Assembly (NCBI GenBank): GCA_021792555.1
Contig: JAJYUL010000004.1
Coordinates: 62,001 to 126,000 of the forward strand
Source: Pseudomonadota bacterium
GTDB taxonomy: Bacteria; Pseudomonadota; Gammaproteobacteria; Steroidobacterales; Steroidobacteraceae
DNA length: 64,000 bases
Reading direction: 5' to 3'
In this document: positions 25,592 through 37,821 of the stretch, piece by piece
How the letters are laid out: the number at the start of each line of letters is the position of its first letter
How positions within the stretch are numbered: position 1 is the first letter of the stretch
Notes under the pieces: model-generated
Databases searched by the model: none
The model's input: the letters and a program-made list of their open reading frames with translations, nothing else
Told to the model about the DNA's origin: nothing
Position numbers and translations under genes: made by a program

Positions 25592-26794
25592 TCAGAACAC
25601 CTCGAAGATGCCCGCCGCCCCCATGCCCGTGCCGATGCACATGGTGACCATGCCGTAGCCTCTCTCGCCCTTGTGGCGCATGCCGTGCACCAGCGTGGCC
25701 GTGCGGATCGCGCCGGTCGCCCCGAGCGGATGGCCGAGCGCGATCGCCCCGCCGTGCGGATTGACGCGCGCCGGATCGAGGTCAAGATCGCGGATCACCG
25801 CGAGGGACTGCGCCGCGAAGGCCTCGTTGAGCTCGATCCACTTCAGCGCATCCTGCTTCAGCCCCGCGCGCGACAGCGCGGCCGGGACGGCCTCCTTCGG
25901 GCCGATGCCCATGATCGCCGGCGGAACGCCCTTGACCGCGAAGTTCACGTAGCGCGCGAGCGGAGTCAGGTTGTAGCGCTTGAGCACCGCCTCTGACACG
26001 AGCACGACCGCGCCTGCGCCGTCCGAGGTCTGCGAGCTGTTGCCGGCAGTGACACTGCCCTTGGCGTCGAAGACGGGCTTGAGCTTCGCGAGCGCCTCGA
26101 GCGAGGTGTCCGCGCGCGGCCCCTCGTCCTCGCTCAGCCGCGTCACGGTGGTGCGCACCTCGCCGGTGGCCAGATCGGCCGTCCGGTAGGTGACCTCGAG
26201 CGGGGAGATTTCCGCGCTGAAGCCGCCGGCAGCCCGCGCCGCGAGCGCGCGGCGGTGCGACTCGAGCGCAAACGCGTCCTGGTCCTCCCGCGACACGCGC
26301 CACTGGAGCGCAACCTTCTCAGCCGTGATGCCCATGCCATAGGCGATCGCGTAGTTCTCCTCACGCTCGAAGACCCGCGGGTTGACCGCGACCTTGTTGC
26401 CCATCATCGGCACCATCGACATCGACTCCGCGCCGCCGGCGATCACCACGTCTGCCTCGCCGAGGCGGATGCGGTCGGCCGCGATCTGCACCGCATTCAG
26501 CCCCGAGGAGCAGTAGCGGTTGACCGTGACGCCGGGCACCGTTTCGGGCAGGCCGGCGAGCAGCGCCGCGACGCGCGCCATGTTCAGCCCCTGCTCGGCC
26601 TCGGGAAAGGCGCAGCCGACCACCACGTCCTCGACCAGAGCCGGCTCGATCGCCGGCGTCTGCGCGAGCGCGCTCACCAGCGCGTGAACCAGCAGGTCAT
26701 CCGGGCGCACCTGGCGCAGCATGCCGCGCGGCGCCTTGCCGACGGGCGTGCGGGTCGCGGCCACGATGTAGGCGTCTTGAATCTGTTTCGTCAT
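25592..26794 (-). CDS. fadA: Acetyl-CoA C-acyltransferase (beta-oxidation thiolase)
   Basis: This 400-residue thiolase shows the acyl-accepting Cys in VNRYCSSGLNAVQ, the His in GGAIALGHPLGATG and the second Cys in MVTMCIGTGMGAAG. It cleaves 3-ketoacyl-CoA to acetyl-CoA and a shortened acyl-CoA. It follows the multifunctional dehydrogenase/hydratase gene by 21 bases, the usual fad partnership. The symbol is by function; it could equally be named fadI. Confidence 0.9.
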   Translation of the reverse strand: MTKQIQDAYIVAATRTPVGKAPRGMLRQVRPDDLLVHALVSALAQTPAIEPALVEDVVVGCAFPEAEQGLNMARVAALLAGLPETVPGVTVNRYCSSGLNAVQIAADRIRLGEADVVIAGGAESMSMVPMMGNKVAVNPRVFEREENYAIAYGMGITAEKVALQWRVSREDQDAFALESHRRALAARAAGGFSAEISPLEVTYRTADLATGEVRTTVTRLSEDEGPRADTSLEALAKLKPVFDAKGSVTAGNSSQTSDGAGAVVLVSEAVLKRYNLTPLARYVNFAVKGVPPAIMGIGPKEAVPAALSRAGLKQDALKWIELNEAFAAQSLAVIRDLDLDPARVNPHGGAIALGHPLGATGAIRTATLVHGMRHKGERGYGMVTMCIGTGMGAAGIFEVF

Positions 26795-26815
26795 GAGAGT
26801 TCTCTCCCGTGCCGC

Positions 26816-29185
26816 TCAATTGCGCAGCGGCTTGCCGGTCTTGAGCGTATGCACGATGCGCTCCTGGGTCTTGGGGTTCTTCAGCAGCTCGACGAAGTGC
26901 CGCCGCTCGAGGGCGAGGATCCAGGACTCATCGACCTCGGTGCCCGCCTCGAGCTCACCGCCGGTCATCACCTCGGCGACGCGCGAGCCGATTTCGAAAT
27001 CGTACGGACTGATGAAATGCCCCTCGAGCAGGTTCACCAGCTGCGATTTGATCGAAGCCGCCCCGGTGCGGCCGGCGACCGGGAAGCGCGCGCCGGCGAG
27101 CGGCGGGCGGTAGCCGCTCTCGGCCAGTGCGAGCGCCTGCTGTTTGGCGACGTAGAGCAGCTCATCGGCGTTGAACACCACCACGTCGCTCTCGCGCAGA
27201 TAGCCGATCTGGCGCGCCTCGATGCCGCTGCCGGCGACCTTCGCAGTGGCGACCGCCATGTAGTAATCCTTCAGCGCCGCGAGCAGATCGCCGCGGCTCT
27301 CGCGGGCGGCGCGGCGCGCGAGCTCCTTGCAGCCGCCACCGCCCGGCAGCAGTCCGACGCCGACCTCGACCAGGCCGACGTACGACTCGAGCGCCGCCAC
27401 GGCCCGGTCGCAGTGCATGACGAACTCGCAGCCGCCGCCGAACACGTAGCCCTCGGTGGCCGCGACCGTCGGAATGAGGCTGTAGCGCAGGCGCATCGAG
27501 GTGCTCTGAAACCGGGCGATGACCGACTCGATGGTGGCCCAGTCGCCGGCGGCGAGCGCCGGGCGCAGCGCCTCGAGGTTCGCCCCGACCGAGAACGGCG
27601 GCTCGCTCTGCCAGATGACCAGCGCCCGGAAGCGCTGCTCGGCCAGATCGATGGCCTGGTTCAGGCCCTCGAGCGCCTCCGGACTGATCGAGTGCGCCTT
27701 GGTCTTGAAGGACGCGACCAGCACACCGTCGCCGCTCGTGAAGGCCCGCACGGCCGGGTTCTCGTAGACCGTCTCGCCGAGGTCGCGCCGCTCGCCGATG
27801 AGCGCCGGAGGAGCGAGCTGCCGTCGGTACACCGGCAGCTGCGGGCGGCGCACCAGCCGCTGCCCGCCCGCATCGTACGAGCCGTCCGGGGAGTGCACGC
27901 CGGTGCGTCCGGCCTCGCGCACCCACTGCGGCAGCACAGCCTGCGAGAGCGTCTCACCGGCGCGGATGTCCGCCTCGATCCACTCGGCCACGCGCGACCA
28001 GCCGGCGGCCTGCCACAGCTCGAACGGTCCGCGCTGCCAGCCAAAGCCCCAGCGCATGGCGAGATCGATGTCGCGCGCCGAATGGGCGATGTCCGCCAAG
28101 TGATAGGCGACGTAGTGAAAGGTGTCGCGCAAGGAGGCCCAGAGGAACTTCGCCTGCGGATGCGTGCTCGCGCGCAGCGCTGCGAACCGCTCGGCCACGT
28201 CCGCCATCTTCAGAATCTCGAGCACCGAGGCATCGGCCTGCTCGCCGGCCGGCACGTGCGCGCCGCTCGCCGGATCGAGCACGAGCAGATCGCGGCCCTT
28301 CTTCTGATAGATGCCGCTCTTGCTCTTCGCCCCGAGCGCGCCGGCGGCGATCAGCTTCTCGAGCCACGGCGGCGCGACATACAAGCCGTGCCAGGGATCC
28401 TTCGGCAGACCCTCGCGCATGGTACGCACGACGTGCGCGAAGGTGTCGAGGCCGACCACATCCGCGGTGCGGAACGTGGCGGACTTCGGCCGGCCGAGCT
28501 TCGGGCCGGTCAGATCGTCGACCACATCGAATCGCAGGTTGTACTTGGCCGCGTTGGCCACCGTGGCCAGCATCGAGAACACCCCGACGCGGTTGGCGAC
28601 GAAGTTCGGTGTGTCCTTGGCGCGGATCACGCCCTTGCCGAGCGTGGTGACGAGGAAGCTCTCGAGCTGATCGAGCATCCGCGCGTCGGAGGCGCGGCAG
28701 GCAATGAGCTCGGCAAGGTGCATGTAGCGCGGCGGATTGAAGAAATGCACCCCGCAGAAGCGCGCGCGCAGCGCCGGCGGGCACGCCTCGGCGAGCGCCT
28801 CGATCGACAGTCCCGAGGTGTTGGTGGCGAAGATCGCGCCGGCGCCGAGCGCGGGGGCGACCTTGTGGTACAGCTCGCGCTTCCAGTCGAGCCGCTCGGC
28901 GATGGCCTCGATCACCAGATCGCACTCGGCGAGCCGGCCGAGATCCTGCGTGTAGTTGGCCGGCTCGATGAATGCCTCCAGGCCGCCTGCGGCGAGCGGC
29001 GGGGGCTGCTGCTTGCGCAGCGCCGCGATGGCTTTGGTGGCGATGCCGCTGCCACCCTCGCTGTCCGGCAGATCGAAAAGAACGGTCGGCACCGCGGCAT
29101 TGACCAGATGGGCGGCGATCTGCGCACCCATCACGCCCGCCCCGAGCACGGCCACCTTGCGGATGATGAAATTCGTCTCAGACAT
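26816..29185 (-). CDS. 3-hydroxyacyl-CoA dehydrogenase / enoyl-CoA hydratase (FadN-type order)
   Basis: This 789-residue enzyme has its dehydrogenase first: the NAD fold KVAVLGAGVMGAQIAAHLVN at residue 11, the C-terminal dehydrogenase domain near GVFSMLATVANAAKYNL. An enoyl-CoA hydratase domain follows at about 480-690 (AEGYVFGGGCEFVMHCDRAV and GLVEVGVGLLPGGGGCKEL). This dehydrogenase-then-hydratase order is that of FadN-type proteins, opposite to E. coli FadB. It sits between the TetR gene and the thiolase in one operon. Confidence 0.9.
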   Translation of the reverse strand: MSETNFIIRKVAVLGAGVMGAQIAAHLVNAAVPTVLFDLPDSEGGSGIATKAIAALRKQQPPPLAAGGLEAFIEPANYTQDLGRLAECDLVIEAIAERLDWKRELYHKVAPALGAGAIFATNTSGLSIEALAEACPPALRARFCGVHFFNPPRYMHLAELIACRASDARMLDQLESFLVTTLGKGVIRAKDTPNFVANRVGVFSMLATVANAAKYNLRFDVVDDLTGPKLGRPKSATFRTADVVGLDTFAHVVRTMREGLPKDPWHGLYVAPPWLEKLIAAGALGAKSKSGIYQKKGRDLLVLDPASGAHVPAGEQADASVLEILKMADVAERFAALRASTHPQAKFLWASLRDTFHYVAYHLADIAHSARDIDLAMRWGFGWQRGPFELWQAAGWSRVAEWIEADIRAGETLSQAVLPQWVREAGRTGVHSPDGSYDAGGQRLVRRPQLPVYRRQLAPPALIGERRDLGETVYENPAVRAFTSGDGVLVASFKTKAHSISPEALEGLNQAIDLAEQRFRALVIWQSEPPFSVGANLEALRPALAAGDWATIESVIARFQSTSMRLRYSLIPTVAATEGYVFGGGCEFVMHCDRAVAALESYVGLVEVGVGLLPGGGGCKELARRAARESRGDLLAALKDYYMAVATAKVAGSGIEARQIGYLRESDVVVFNADELLYVAKQQALALAESGYRPPLAGARFPVAGRTGAASIKSQLVNLLEGHFISPYDFEIGSRVAEVMTGGELEAGTEVDESWILALERRHFVELLKNPKTQERIVHTLKTGKPLRN

Positions 29186-29244
29186 GACTTCCCCTGCTGT
29201 CGCGGCCCGACGCGGGCGGACCGCTCACGATGCCTGCCGCGCGC

Positions 29245-29940
29245 TCAGCCTGCGGCGGGCTTGCCGCTCGGTGCGGCGCTCATGCCCGCCACGACGAACG
29301 GAACCATATGCTTGACGATCAAGTCCGGGTCGCGCGCCGACACCGCCGAGCGACCGAAGAGTTTGAGGATGTCGTTGCCGGCAAACGCATGAAACATCAC
29401 GCTGAAGCCGAGGTGCAGCCGCCAGGCCACCTCCTCGCTCGAGAGCCGCGGCAGTGCGCGGCCGAGCGCGGCGGTGTAGCGCGTGACCAGATGTCCCCAC
29501 TCGCGTGAGAGCGTCTCGCGCAGCTGGCGGTGGTTCTCCACCAGCACGCGCGAGAACAGCCGCACGAACACCGCCCCGCCGCGCGAGGGATCCTTCGACA
29601 GCGCGAGCGCCGGGCGCACGTAGCACATCACCACCGCCTCGACGTCGAGCGCCGCTTTGCCGCTGGCCACGCTCGCCTCGAGAGCATCGAGCTCGCGCAG
29701 GCACTCCCGGGCCCACGGCGCGAAGCGGCGCGCGAACACCGCTTCGAACAGCGCATCCTTGGAGCGGAAGTGATAATTCACCGCCGCCAGGTTGACCCCG
29801 GCCTGCTGCGTGATCTGGCGCAGCGAGGTCGCCTCCAGGCCGAGCTCGACGAACAACCCCTCGGCCGCATCCAGGATCCGGGTGGCGGTCTCGGAATATT
29901 TCGGCTCGGGGTGGGCGTCGCTGGACACGGAGGACTTCAC
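29245..29940 (-). CDS. TetR family transcriptional regulator of beta-oxidation genes
   Basis: This 231-residue regulator has the TetR helix-turn-helix at about 18-65 (TRILDAAEGLFVELGLEATS, LRQITQQAGVNLAAVNYHFR, SKDALFEAVFARRF) and a longer ligand-binding domain. The GTG start is only tentatively placed. It is the first gene of an operon with the dehydrogenase/hydratase (59-base gap) and the thiolase. This suggests a fatty acid- or acyl-CoA-responsive repressor like PsrA or FadR of the TetR family; a matching operator lies just upstream. Confidence 0.85.
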   Translation of the reverse strand: MKSSVSSDAHPEPKYSETATRILDAAEGLFVELGLEATSLRQITQQAGVNLAAVNYHFRSKDALFEAVFARRFAPWARECLRELDALEASVASGKAALDVEAVVMCYVRPALALSKDPSRGGAVFVRLFSRVLVENHRQLRETLSREWGHLVTRYTAALGRALPRLSSEEVAWRLHLGFSVMFHAFAGNDILKLFGRSAVSARDPDLIVKHMVPFVVAGMSAAPSGKPAAG

Positions 29941-29953
29941 GGGCTCGACAACT

Positions 29954-29967
29954 CAAACAGTCGTTTT
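29954..29967. promoter_or_regulatory. Candidate PsrA-like operator upstream of the TetR gene
   Basis: CAAAC-AGTC-GTTTT lies 14 bases upstream of the TetR start in a short AT-rich stretch. PsrA, a TetR-family fatty acid regulator, recognises (G/C)AAAC-N2-4-GTTT(G/C). The match is visible directly; binding by this particular protein is inference. A second small dyad, CGTTT-T-AAACG, overlaps it (29962-29972). Confidence 0.5.
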
Positions 29968-30010
29968 AAACGTACATTTATTTTATTTCGAGGTCAAGCC
30001 GGGCGCCCGC

Positions 30011-32074
30011 TCAGCTCCAGCGGCCCCGCCCGGCCGCCTCGATCAGCCGCGGCGCGGGTCGCCAACGCATCCCGTGGCTCGGGGCAAGCCGCTCCATTGT
30101 CGCGATGACCTTCTCAAGCCCGTCCTGTTCCGCCCAGTACATCGGTCCGCCCTTGTAGGGCGGAAATCCGTAACCGTGGACGTAGACGACGTCGATGTCC
30201 CCGGGCCGGCTGGCGATGCCCTCGGCGAGGATCTTCGCCCCTTCGTTGACCAGCGGATGCAGCAGCCGTGCGAGAATCTCCTCCTCGCCGATGCTGCGCC
30301 GCTCGACCCGAAGCTCGCGCGAGACCGCCTCGATCAGTGCCAGCGCCTCGGGATTGTGGCGCCGCTTGCCGCCCTCGTAACGATAGAAGCCGTGCCCGCT
30401 CTTGCGGCCGAGGCGGCCCTGCTCGGCCATGCGCTGCAGGATCGGCGACCAGCGCTCATCGGGCGGCAGGGCGCGGTTGCGGCGGATGGCCCAGCCGACA
30501 TCGTTGCCGGCCAGATCGCGCATCGCGAGCGGCCCCATGGCGAAGCCGAATGCCTCGATGACGTCGTCGACCTGCTCGGGTGTCGCGCCCTCCTCGAGCA
30601 GCCGCTCGGCCTCCGCCCCGTAGTACTGCAGCATGCGATTGCCGATGAATCCGTCGCAGTTGCCGGCGAGCACCGGGATTTTGCCCAGTCGCCGCGCGAG
30701 CGCCATGACGGTGAGCAGTGTCCGCGGCGAGCTCGCCGCCCCGCGCACGTTCTCCATCAGCTTCATGACGTGCGCCGGACTGAAGAAGTGCGTGCCGACC
30801 ACCTGCTGCGGCCGGCCGGTCGCCGCCGCGAGTCCATCGATGTCGAGCGTCGAGGTGTTGCTGGCCAGGATGGCATGCGGCGGGGTGCTGCGGTCAAGCT
30901 TCTCGAACACCTCGCGCTTGAGCGCCGGATCCTCGAACACCGCCTCGATCGCGATGTCGACTTCCCCGAGCGCCTCATAGCGGCTCGCCGTGCTGATGCG
31001 CTCGAATGCCGCATCGGCCTGCCCGCGCGTGAGCTTGCCGCGCTCGACGCTCTGCCCGTAGAGCTCGCGGATGCGCGCACGCGCGCTCTCGAGCGCCGCC
31101 GGGGACACATCGAGCAGCGTCACCGGGATGCCGGCGCTGGCGAAGCAGATCGCGATGCCCGCGCCCATGGTCCCGGCGCCGACCACCCCGGCGCGCCGGA
31201 TCGGCAGCGGCTCGACCTCCCCGCCCACATCGGGGATCCTGCGCGCGGCGCGCTCGGCATGAAACACGTGCATCAGCGCCTTGCGCTGCGGACTCTCGCG
31301 GCACTGCAGATAGTACTGGCGCTCGAGTTGGAAGGCCTCCTCGCGCCCGCGCGTGCAAGCCGCCTCGATCGCATCGACGATGCGCCAGGGCGCGAGCTGC
31401 CCGCGAAACTTGCGCTCGTGCGCGGCGCGCCAGCGCGCAAAGAGCTGCGGGTCGACGCCGGTGATCTTCTGCGCACGCTCGCTCGCAGGCGGCGGGGCAC
31501 CCTCGGCGGCGAGCCGCCGGGCACAGTCGATGGCCGCCCTCGGCGCTTCGGCGGCGATCGCATCGATCAGCCCGAGCGTCAGGGCGCGCGCCGCGCTCAG
31601 CTGCTCCCCCGAGGTGATCGCCTCGAGCGCCGCCTGCGGTCCTGCGAGGCGCGTGAAGCGCTGCGTGCCCCCAGAGCCCGGGATCAGCCCGAGTTTGACT
31701 TCCGGCAGCCCGACCCGCGCGGCCGGTGCGGCAATGCGTGCGTGGCAGGCGAGCGCGAGCTCGAAGCCCCCGCCGAGCGCGAGCCCTTCGATCGCCGCGA
31801 CCGTCGGCTTGCCGAGGGACTCCAGGCGCGCGATCACATCGAGCAGAATGGGTGGTTGGAATGCCGCGCCGGAGGCGATCTCGTTGATGTCGGCGCCGGC
31901 GGGGAAACTGCCGCCGGCACCGGCGATCACCACCGCCTTGACGGCCGCATCGCCCGCCGCCCGCTCCAGGCCCGCGATCAGCCCGGTGCGCACCTCGAGG
32001 CTGAGCGCGTTGACCGGCGGATTGTCGATTTCGAGCACCGCGACATCGTGCTCGCTCAGGTAATGGGTCGGCAC
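30011..32074 (-). CDS. Enoyl-CoA hydratase / 3-hydroxyacyl-CoA dehydrogenase (hydratase-first, FadB/FadJ or peroxisomal type)
   Basis: The 687-residue protein has an enoyl-CoA hydratase/isomerase domain first (AIEGLALGGGFELALACHARI and GLPEVKLGLIPGSGGTQRF). The NAD-binding domain follows at about residue 295 (AGVVGAGTMGAGIAICFA, then VVGTHFFSPAHVMKLMENVR). The C-terminal dehydrogenase domains are duplicated. It hydrates enoyl-CoA and oxidises 3-hydroxyacyl-CoA. A GTG at 32074 with GGGAG 7 bases upstream is preferred to a GTG five codons earlier. It is the second multifunctional enzyme in this block, with the opposite domain order to its neighbour. Confidence 0.88.
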   Translation of the reverse strand: MPTHYLSEHDVAVLEIDNPPVNALSLEVRTGLIAGLERAAGDAAVKAVVIAGAGGSFPAGADINEIASGAAFQPPILLDVIARLESLGKPTVAAIEGLALGGGFELALACHARIAAPAARVGLPEVKLGLIPGSGGTQRFTRLAGPQAALEAITSGEQLSAARALTLGLIDAIAAEAPRAAIDCARRLAAEGAPPPASERAQKITGVDPQLFARWRAAHERKFRGQLAPWRIVDAIEAACTRGREEAFQLERQYYLQCRESPQRKALMHVFHAERAARRIPDVGGEVEPLPIRRAGVVGAGTMGAGIAICFASAGIPVTLLDVSPAALESARARIRELYGQSVERGKLTRGQADAAFERISTASRYEALGEVDIAIEAVFEDPALKREVFEKLDRSTPPHAILASNTSTLDIDGLAAATGRPQQVVGTHFFSPAHVMKLMENVRGAASSPRTLLTVMALARRLGKIPVLAGNCDGFIGNRMLQYYGAEAERLLEEGATPEQVDDVIEAFGFAMGPLAMRDLAGNDVGWAIRRNRALPPDERWSPILQRMAEQGRLGRKSGHGFYRYEGGKRRHNPEALALIEAVSRELRVERRSIGEEEILARLLHPLVNEGAKILAEGIASRPGDIDVVYVHGYGFPPYKGGPMYWAEQDGLEKVIATMERLAPSHGMRWRPAPRLIEAAGRGRWS

Positions 32075-32152
32075 AGCATCTCCCAACACACCGGGTCGCG
32101 CGATGGTAACGCGGCGCTCGCGGCTAATCGAGCCTCGCTCGCCCCTCAGCGC

Positions 32153-34024
32153 TCAGCCGATGATCTGCCGCGCCTTGAGCGCCTCGAGCACCCGCCGCGC
32201 TTCCTCCTCGGGAGCGAGCGGGCTCCTGCCGAGCACGATCTCCGGCTCCTCCGGCGGCTCGTACGGCGAATCGATGCCGGTGAAGTTCTTGATCTTGCCC
32301 TCGAGCGCGCGCGCGTACAGCCCCTTCGGGTCGCGCCGCTTGCACTCCTCGATCGGCGTGTCGACGAAGACCTCGATGAACTCCTCCGCCGGAACCAGCT
32401 CGCGCACCATGCGCCGCTCGGCGCGAAACGGCGAGATGAACGAGCACAGCACGATCGCCCCGGCGTCGACGAAGAGCTTGGCCACCTCCCCGACCCGGCG
32501 GATGTTCTCGACTCGGTCGGCGTCGGTGAAGCCCAGATCGCGGTTCAGCCCGTGACGGACGTTGTCGCCATCGAGCATGTAGGTATGCGCGCCGAGCGCG
32601 TGCAGCTCGCGCTCGACGATGTTGGCGATGGTGCTCTTGCCGGAGCCGGACAGGCCCGTGAACCACAGGATCGCCGGCCGGTGGCCGTTCAAGCGCACGC
32701 GCGCGGATTTATCGACCAGCAGCGCCTGCCTGTGGATGTTGGTCGCGCGGCGCAGCCCGAAACTGATCATGCCGGCGCCGGCGGTGGCGTTGGTGAACCG
32801 GTCGATGAGCACGAATGCGCCCGTCGCCCGGTTCTCGGCATACGGATCGAAGGCGACGGGCGTCGCGGTGGAGAGGTTGCACGCGCCAATCTCGTTCAGG
32901 CCGAGCGTCTTGGCCGCAATGTGCTCGAGGGTGTTGACGTCCGTCTTGTGCTTCAGGCTCGTGATGCGCGCCGGCACGTAGCGCGTACCGATGCGCATCA
33001 GATAGGAGCGCCCCGGCAGCATCGGCTCCTCGCTCATCCACAGCACTTCGGCGGCGAACTGATCGACCACTTCGGGGCGTGCATCCGCATGCGCGAGCAC
33101 GTCTCCCCGCGCCACGTCCACGTCGTCCGCGAGCGTCACAGTGACCGCATCGCCGGCCCGGGCCTCGGACAAATCCCCGTCGGCCGTGACAATGCGCTCC
33201 ACCCGGCTCTCGCGTCCGGACTCGGCCACCACCACCCGTTCGCCCGGGCGCACCACGCCCGAGGCGACGGTGCCGGCGAAGCCACGGAAGTCGAGGTCCG
33301 GCCGGTTCACCCACTGCACCGGGAAGCGCAGCGGCTTGCCGGCGAGTTCCTCGCTGACATCGAGCGCCTCGAGGTGCTCGATCAGCGTCGGCCCCTCGTA
33401 CCAGGCGGTGCGCTCGGAGCGGCGGATCACGTTGTCGCCGAAGCGCGCCGAGAGCGCAATGCTGGTGATGGAGGCGAACTTCAGCGGCTCGGCGAACCCG
33501 AGGTAATCGGCGACGATGCGGTGGAAGCGCTCGCCGGAGAAATCCACCAGGTCGATCTTGTTGATCGCGAGCACCACGTGCTTGATGCCGAGCAGCGCGC
33601 AGATGTAGCTGTGCCGGCGCGTCTGGGTGAGCACGCCCTTGCGCGCATCGATCAGGATCACCGCCGCCTGGCTATTCGAGGCCCCAGTGGCCATGTTGCG
33701 CGTGTACTGCTCGTGGCCCGGGGTGTCGGCCACGATGAATGCCCGGCGCGGCGTGGCGAAGAACCGGTAGGCGACGTCGATGGTGATGCCCTGCTCGCGC
33801 TCGGCCTGCAGTCCGTCGACGAGCAGCGCCAGATCGAGATCCTCGCCCGTCGTGCCGTGCTTGCGGCTGTCGCGCTCGAGCGCCGCGAGCTGATCCTCCA
33901 GCACGAGCTGCGTGTCATAGAGCAGCCGGCCGATCAGCGTCGATTTGCCGTCATCGACCGAGCCGCAGGTGAGAAAGCGCAGCAGCCCCTTGCGCTCGGC
34001 CGCGCTGTCAGAAGTATCCGTCAC
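32153..34024 (-). CDS. cysNC: Bifunctional sulfate adenylyltransferase subunit 1 / adenylylsulfate kinase
   Basis: The 623-residue fusion has a CysN GTPase part (1-430) with the P-loop in [32 protein letters not shown] and NKIDLVDF. Its CysC part (about 445-623) has a second P-loop in [14 protein letters not shown] and [19 protein letters not shown]. With CysD it makes APS from sulfate and ATP driven by GTP hydrolysis, then phosphorylates APS to PAPS. The start overlaps the end of cysD by 17 bases. Confidence 0.95.
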   Translation of the reverse strand: MTDTSDSAAERKGLLRFLTCGSVDDGKSTLIGRLLYDTQLVLEDQLAALERDSRKHGTTGEDLDLALLVDGLQAEREQGITIDVAYRFFATPRRAFIVADTPGHEQYTRNMATGASNSQAAVILIDARKGVLTQTRRHSYICALLGIKHVVLAINKIDLVDFSGERFHRIVADYLGFAEPLKFASITSIALSARFGDNVIRRSERTAWYEGPTLIEHLEALDVSEELAGKPLRFPVQWVNRPDLDFRGFAGTVASGVVRPGERVVVAESGRESRVERIVTADGDLSEARAGDAVTVTLADDVDVARGDVLAHADARPEVVDQFAAEVLWMSEEPMLPGRSYLMRIGTRYVPARITSLKHKTDVNTLEHIAAKTLGLNEIGACNLSTATPVAFDPYAENRATGAFVLIDRFTNATAGAGMISFGLRRATNIHRQALLVDKSARVRLNGHRPAILWFTGLSGSGKSTIANIVERELHALGAHTYMLDGDNVRHGLNRDLGFTDADRVENIRRVGEVAKLFVDAGAIVLCSFISPFRAERRMVRELVPAEEFIEVFVDTPIEECKRRDPKGLYARALEGKIKNFTGIDSPYEPPEEPEIVLGRSPLAPEEEARRVLEALKARQIIG

Positions 34025-34940
34025 GTTTCTTCTTCTCCATCGAGGCCGCCTCGTCGGTATCGATCAGCCGCCCGGAGCGCTCGGACGTGCGCGTGGCGAG
34101 CATCTCGGCGATGACCTCATCGATCGTCGCGGCCTGGCTCTCGATCGCGGCCGACAGCGGATAGCAGCCGAGGGAGCGGAAACGCACCATGCGCACCTGC
34201 TCGCGCTCCCCGGGCTTCAGCGCCATGCGCTCATCGTCCCGCATGATGAGCTGCCCGTCGCGCTCGATGACCGGCCGGGGCGCTGCGAAGTAAAGCGGCA
34301 CCACCGGAATGTTCTGCGCGCGCGTGTACTGCCAGATGTCGAGCTCGGTCCAGTTCGAGAGCGGAAAGACCCGGATGGTCTCGCCCTGGCTGATGCGGGT
34401 GTTGTAGAGGTTCCACAGCTCGGGGCGCTGATTGCGCGGATCCCACACGTGCCCGGCGGAGCGGAACGAGAAGATGCGCTCCTTGGCGCGGCTTTTCTCC
34501 TCGTCGCGCCGCGCACCGCCGAAGGCGGCGTCGAACTGCCATTTGTCGAGCGCCTGCTTCAGCGCCTCGGTCTTCATCACCTGGGTGTGCAGCTGCGAGC
34601 CGGAGGTGATCGGGTTGATCCCGCGCGCGAGCCCGTCGGGATTGGTGTGCACGAGGAGCTTCACACCGTAGCGCGCCGATATCTGATCGCGGTGCTCGAT
34701 CATGGCCCGGAACTTCCAGCCGGTGTCGATGTGCAGCAGCGGAAACGGCGGCTTCGAGGGGTAGAACGCCTTCAGCGCCAGGTGCAGCATGACGCCGGAG
34801 TCTTTGCCGATCGAGTAGAGCATCACCGGATTGTGGAACTCGGCAACCACCTCGCGCAGGATGCCGATCGACTCGGACTCGAGCTGGCGCAGGTGCGGGG
34901 AGAGGCGCGTGCCGGAGGGGCTCGGGGTGCTCGTGCTCAT
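34008..34940 (-). CDS. cysD: Sulfate adenylyltransferase subunit 2
   Basis: The 310-residue catalytic subunit of ATP sulfurylase. The PP-loop [17 protein letters not shown] and downstream family blocks ([54 protein letters not shown]) are intact. It ends with the typical [10 protein letters not shown]. The ATG at 34940 gives the usual length and lies 4 bases after the cysQ stop. Confidence 0.95.
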   Translation of the reverse strand: MSTSTPSPSGTRLSPHLRQLESESIGILREVVAEFHNPVMLYSIGKDSGVMLHLALKAFYPSKPPFPLLHIDTGWKFRAMIEHRDQISARYGVKLLVHTNPDGLARGINPITSGSQLHTQVMKTEALKQALDKWQFDAAFGGARRDEEKSRAKERIFSFRSAGHVWDPRNQRPELWNLYNTRISQGETIRVFPLSNWTELDIWQYTRAQNIPVVPLYFAAPRPVIERDGQLIMRDDERMALKPGEREQVRMVRFRSLGCYPLSAAIESQAATIDEVIAEMLATRTSERSGRLIDTDEAASMEKKKRDGYF

Positions 34941-34944
34941 AGGC

Positions 34945-35757
<813 letters not shown>

Positions 35758-35803
35758 AGGATCGTTCCGTTGAAAATCCAGCGCCCAAGTCTACACAAAG
35801 CGA

Positions 35804-35825
35804 CGCCCGGCGCGCCCGCCGGGCG
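35804..35825 (-). terminator. Hairpin downstream of yceI
   Basis: A 9-bp GC stem (CGCCCGGCG and complement) with a 4-base loop lies between the yceI stop and cysQ. The following minus-strand bases contain only a short TTT, so termination is a weak inference. Confidence 0.3.
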
Positions 35826-35882
35826 CGCTCGGCCGCTCAGACTTTCGAGCTATGTGATTAGGTTCTCATGTCCCCGCGCCGC

Positions 35883-36467
35883 TCATCCCTGGCGGACGGC
35901 CTCGACCTGGATGTGCAGGCGCACCCACATCTGAAAGCCGAACGCGCGGCCATAGGTGATGCCGTATTTGGCCCGGTTGAACTCGGCGAACGCATCCGCC
36001 CCGCAGCGGTACTGGTGGAAGAAGACGATTTCCTTGCATTCGAAGTGCCGGATGGTGAGCGTCAGCGGCCGCGTCACCCCGTGCAGCGTGAACTTGCCGA
36101 TCACACGGGTCGGTGCGCCGTACTTGAAGTCCGCGAGGCGCCCCACGTAGGTGGCCGTCGGGTACTTGGCCACATCGAGCAGCTGCGGCCCGCGGGCATC
36201 CTTGTCGAGCTGCGACTCACCGAAATCGTCCGAGGCGGTATCCACCGTCACGTGCACCGTGCCGGTCTGCGCGGCGCGGTCGAGCACGATGGTGCAACTC
36301 GTCTTGGTGAAGATCCCGCGCCACACCGACAGACCGCCGAGATGATCGGTCGAGAAGCTCGGATGCGTGTGGGTTGGGTCGCACACGTAGGTCACGGGCT
36401 TGGCGAACGCCGTGCCGCAGGACACCGCGAGCAGGGCCAGCGGCACAATGAGTTTGCTGGGACGCAT
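35883..36467 (-). CDS. YceI family periplasmic protein
   Basis: The protein has 194 residues with a Sec signal peptide (KLIVPLALLAVSCGTAFA) and the YceI lipocalin-like domain: DPTHTHPSFSTDHLGGLSVW, then a C-terminal REFG-like FNRAKYGITYGRAFG. Members bind isoprenoid or polyisoprenoid molecules in the periplasm. The ATG at 36467 has AGGAGG 6 bases upstream. It stands alone between alanine dehydrogenase and cysQ. Confidence 0.9.
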   Translation of the reverse strand: MRPSKLIVPLALLAVSCGTAFAKPVTYVCDPTHTHPSFSTDHLGGLSVWRGIFTKTSCTIVLDRAAQTGTVHVTVDTASDDFGESQLDKDARGPQLLDVAKYPTATYVGRLADFKYGAPTRVIGKFTLHGVTRPLTLTIRHFECKEIVFFHQYRCGADAFAEFNRAKYGITYGRAFGFQMWVRLHIQVEAVRQG

Positions 36468-36585
36468 CGAGAACCTCCTGGATGGGTGGACGCGTCCGCC
36501 GGCGGAGCCGCTCGGCACCGTCGCACGCGGCGCGAGCCGCTAGCCTACCGGCCAGCGGCCCCGCCGCGCCAGACGTTACATGCGT

Positions 36586-37698
<1,113 letters not shown>

Positions 37699-37821
37699 TG
37701 AGAATCTCCCCCAGGTGGAATGGGGTCAGCAGCTTACGGAGGGGCACCGGCAGCAGCTTGCGAAATGGCCCATTGCACCGCCCGTCTCGGCGGAATCTGC
37801 GCCTTTCAGCCTACTTTATGG

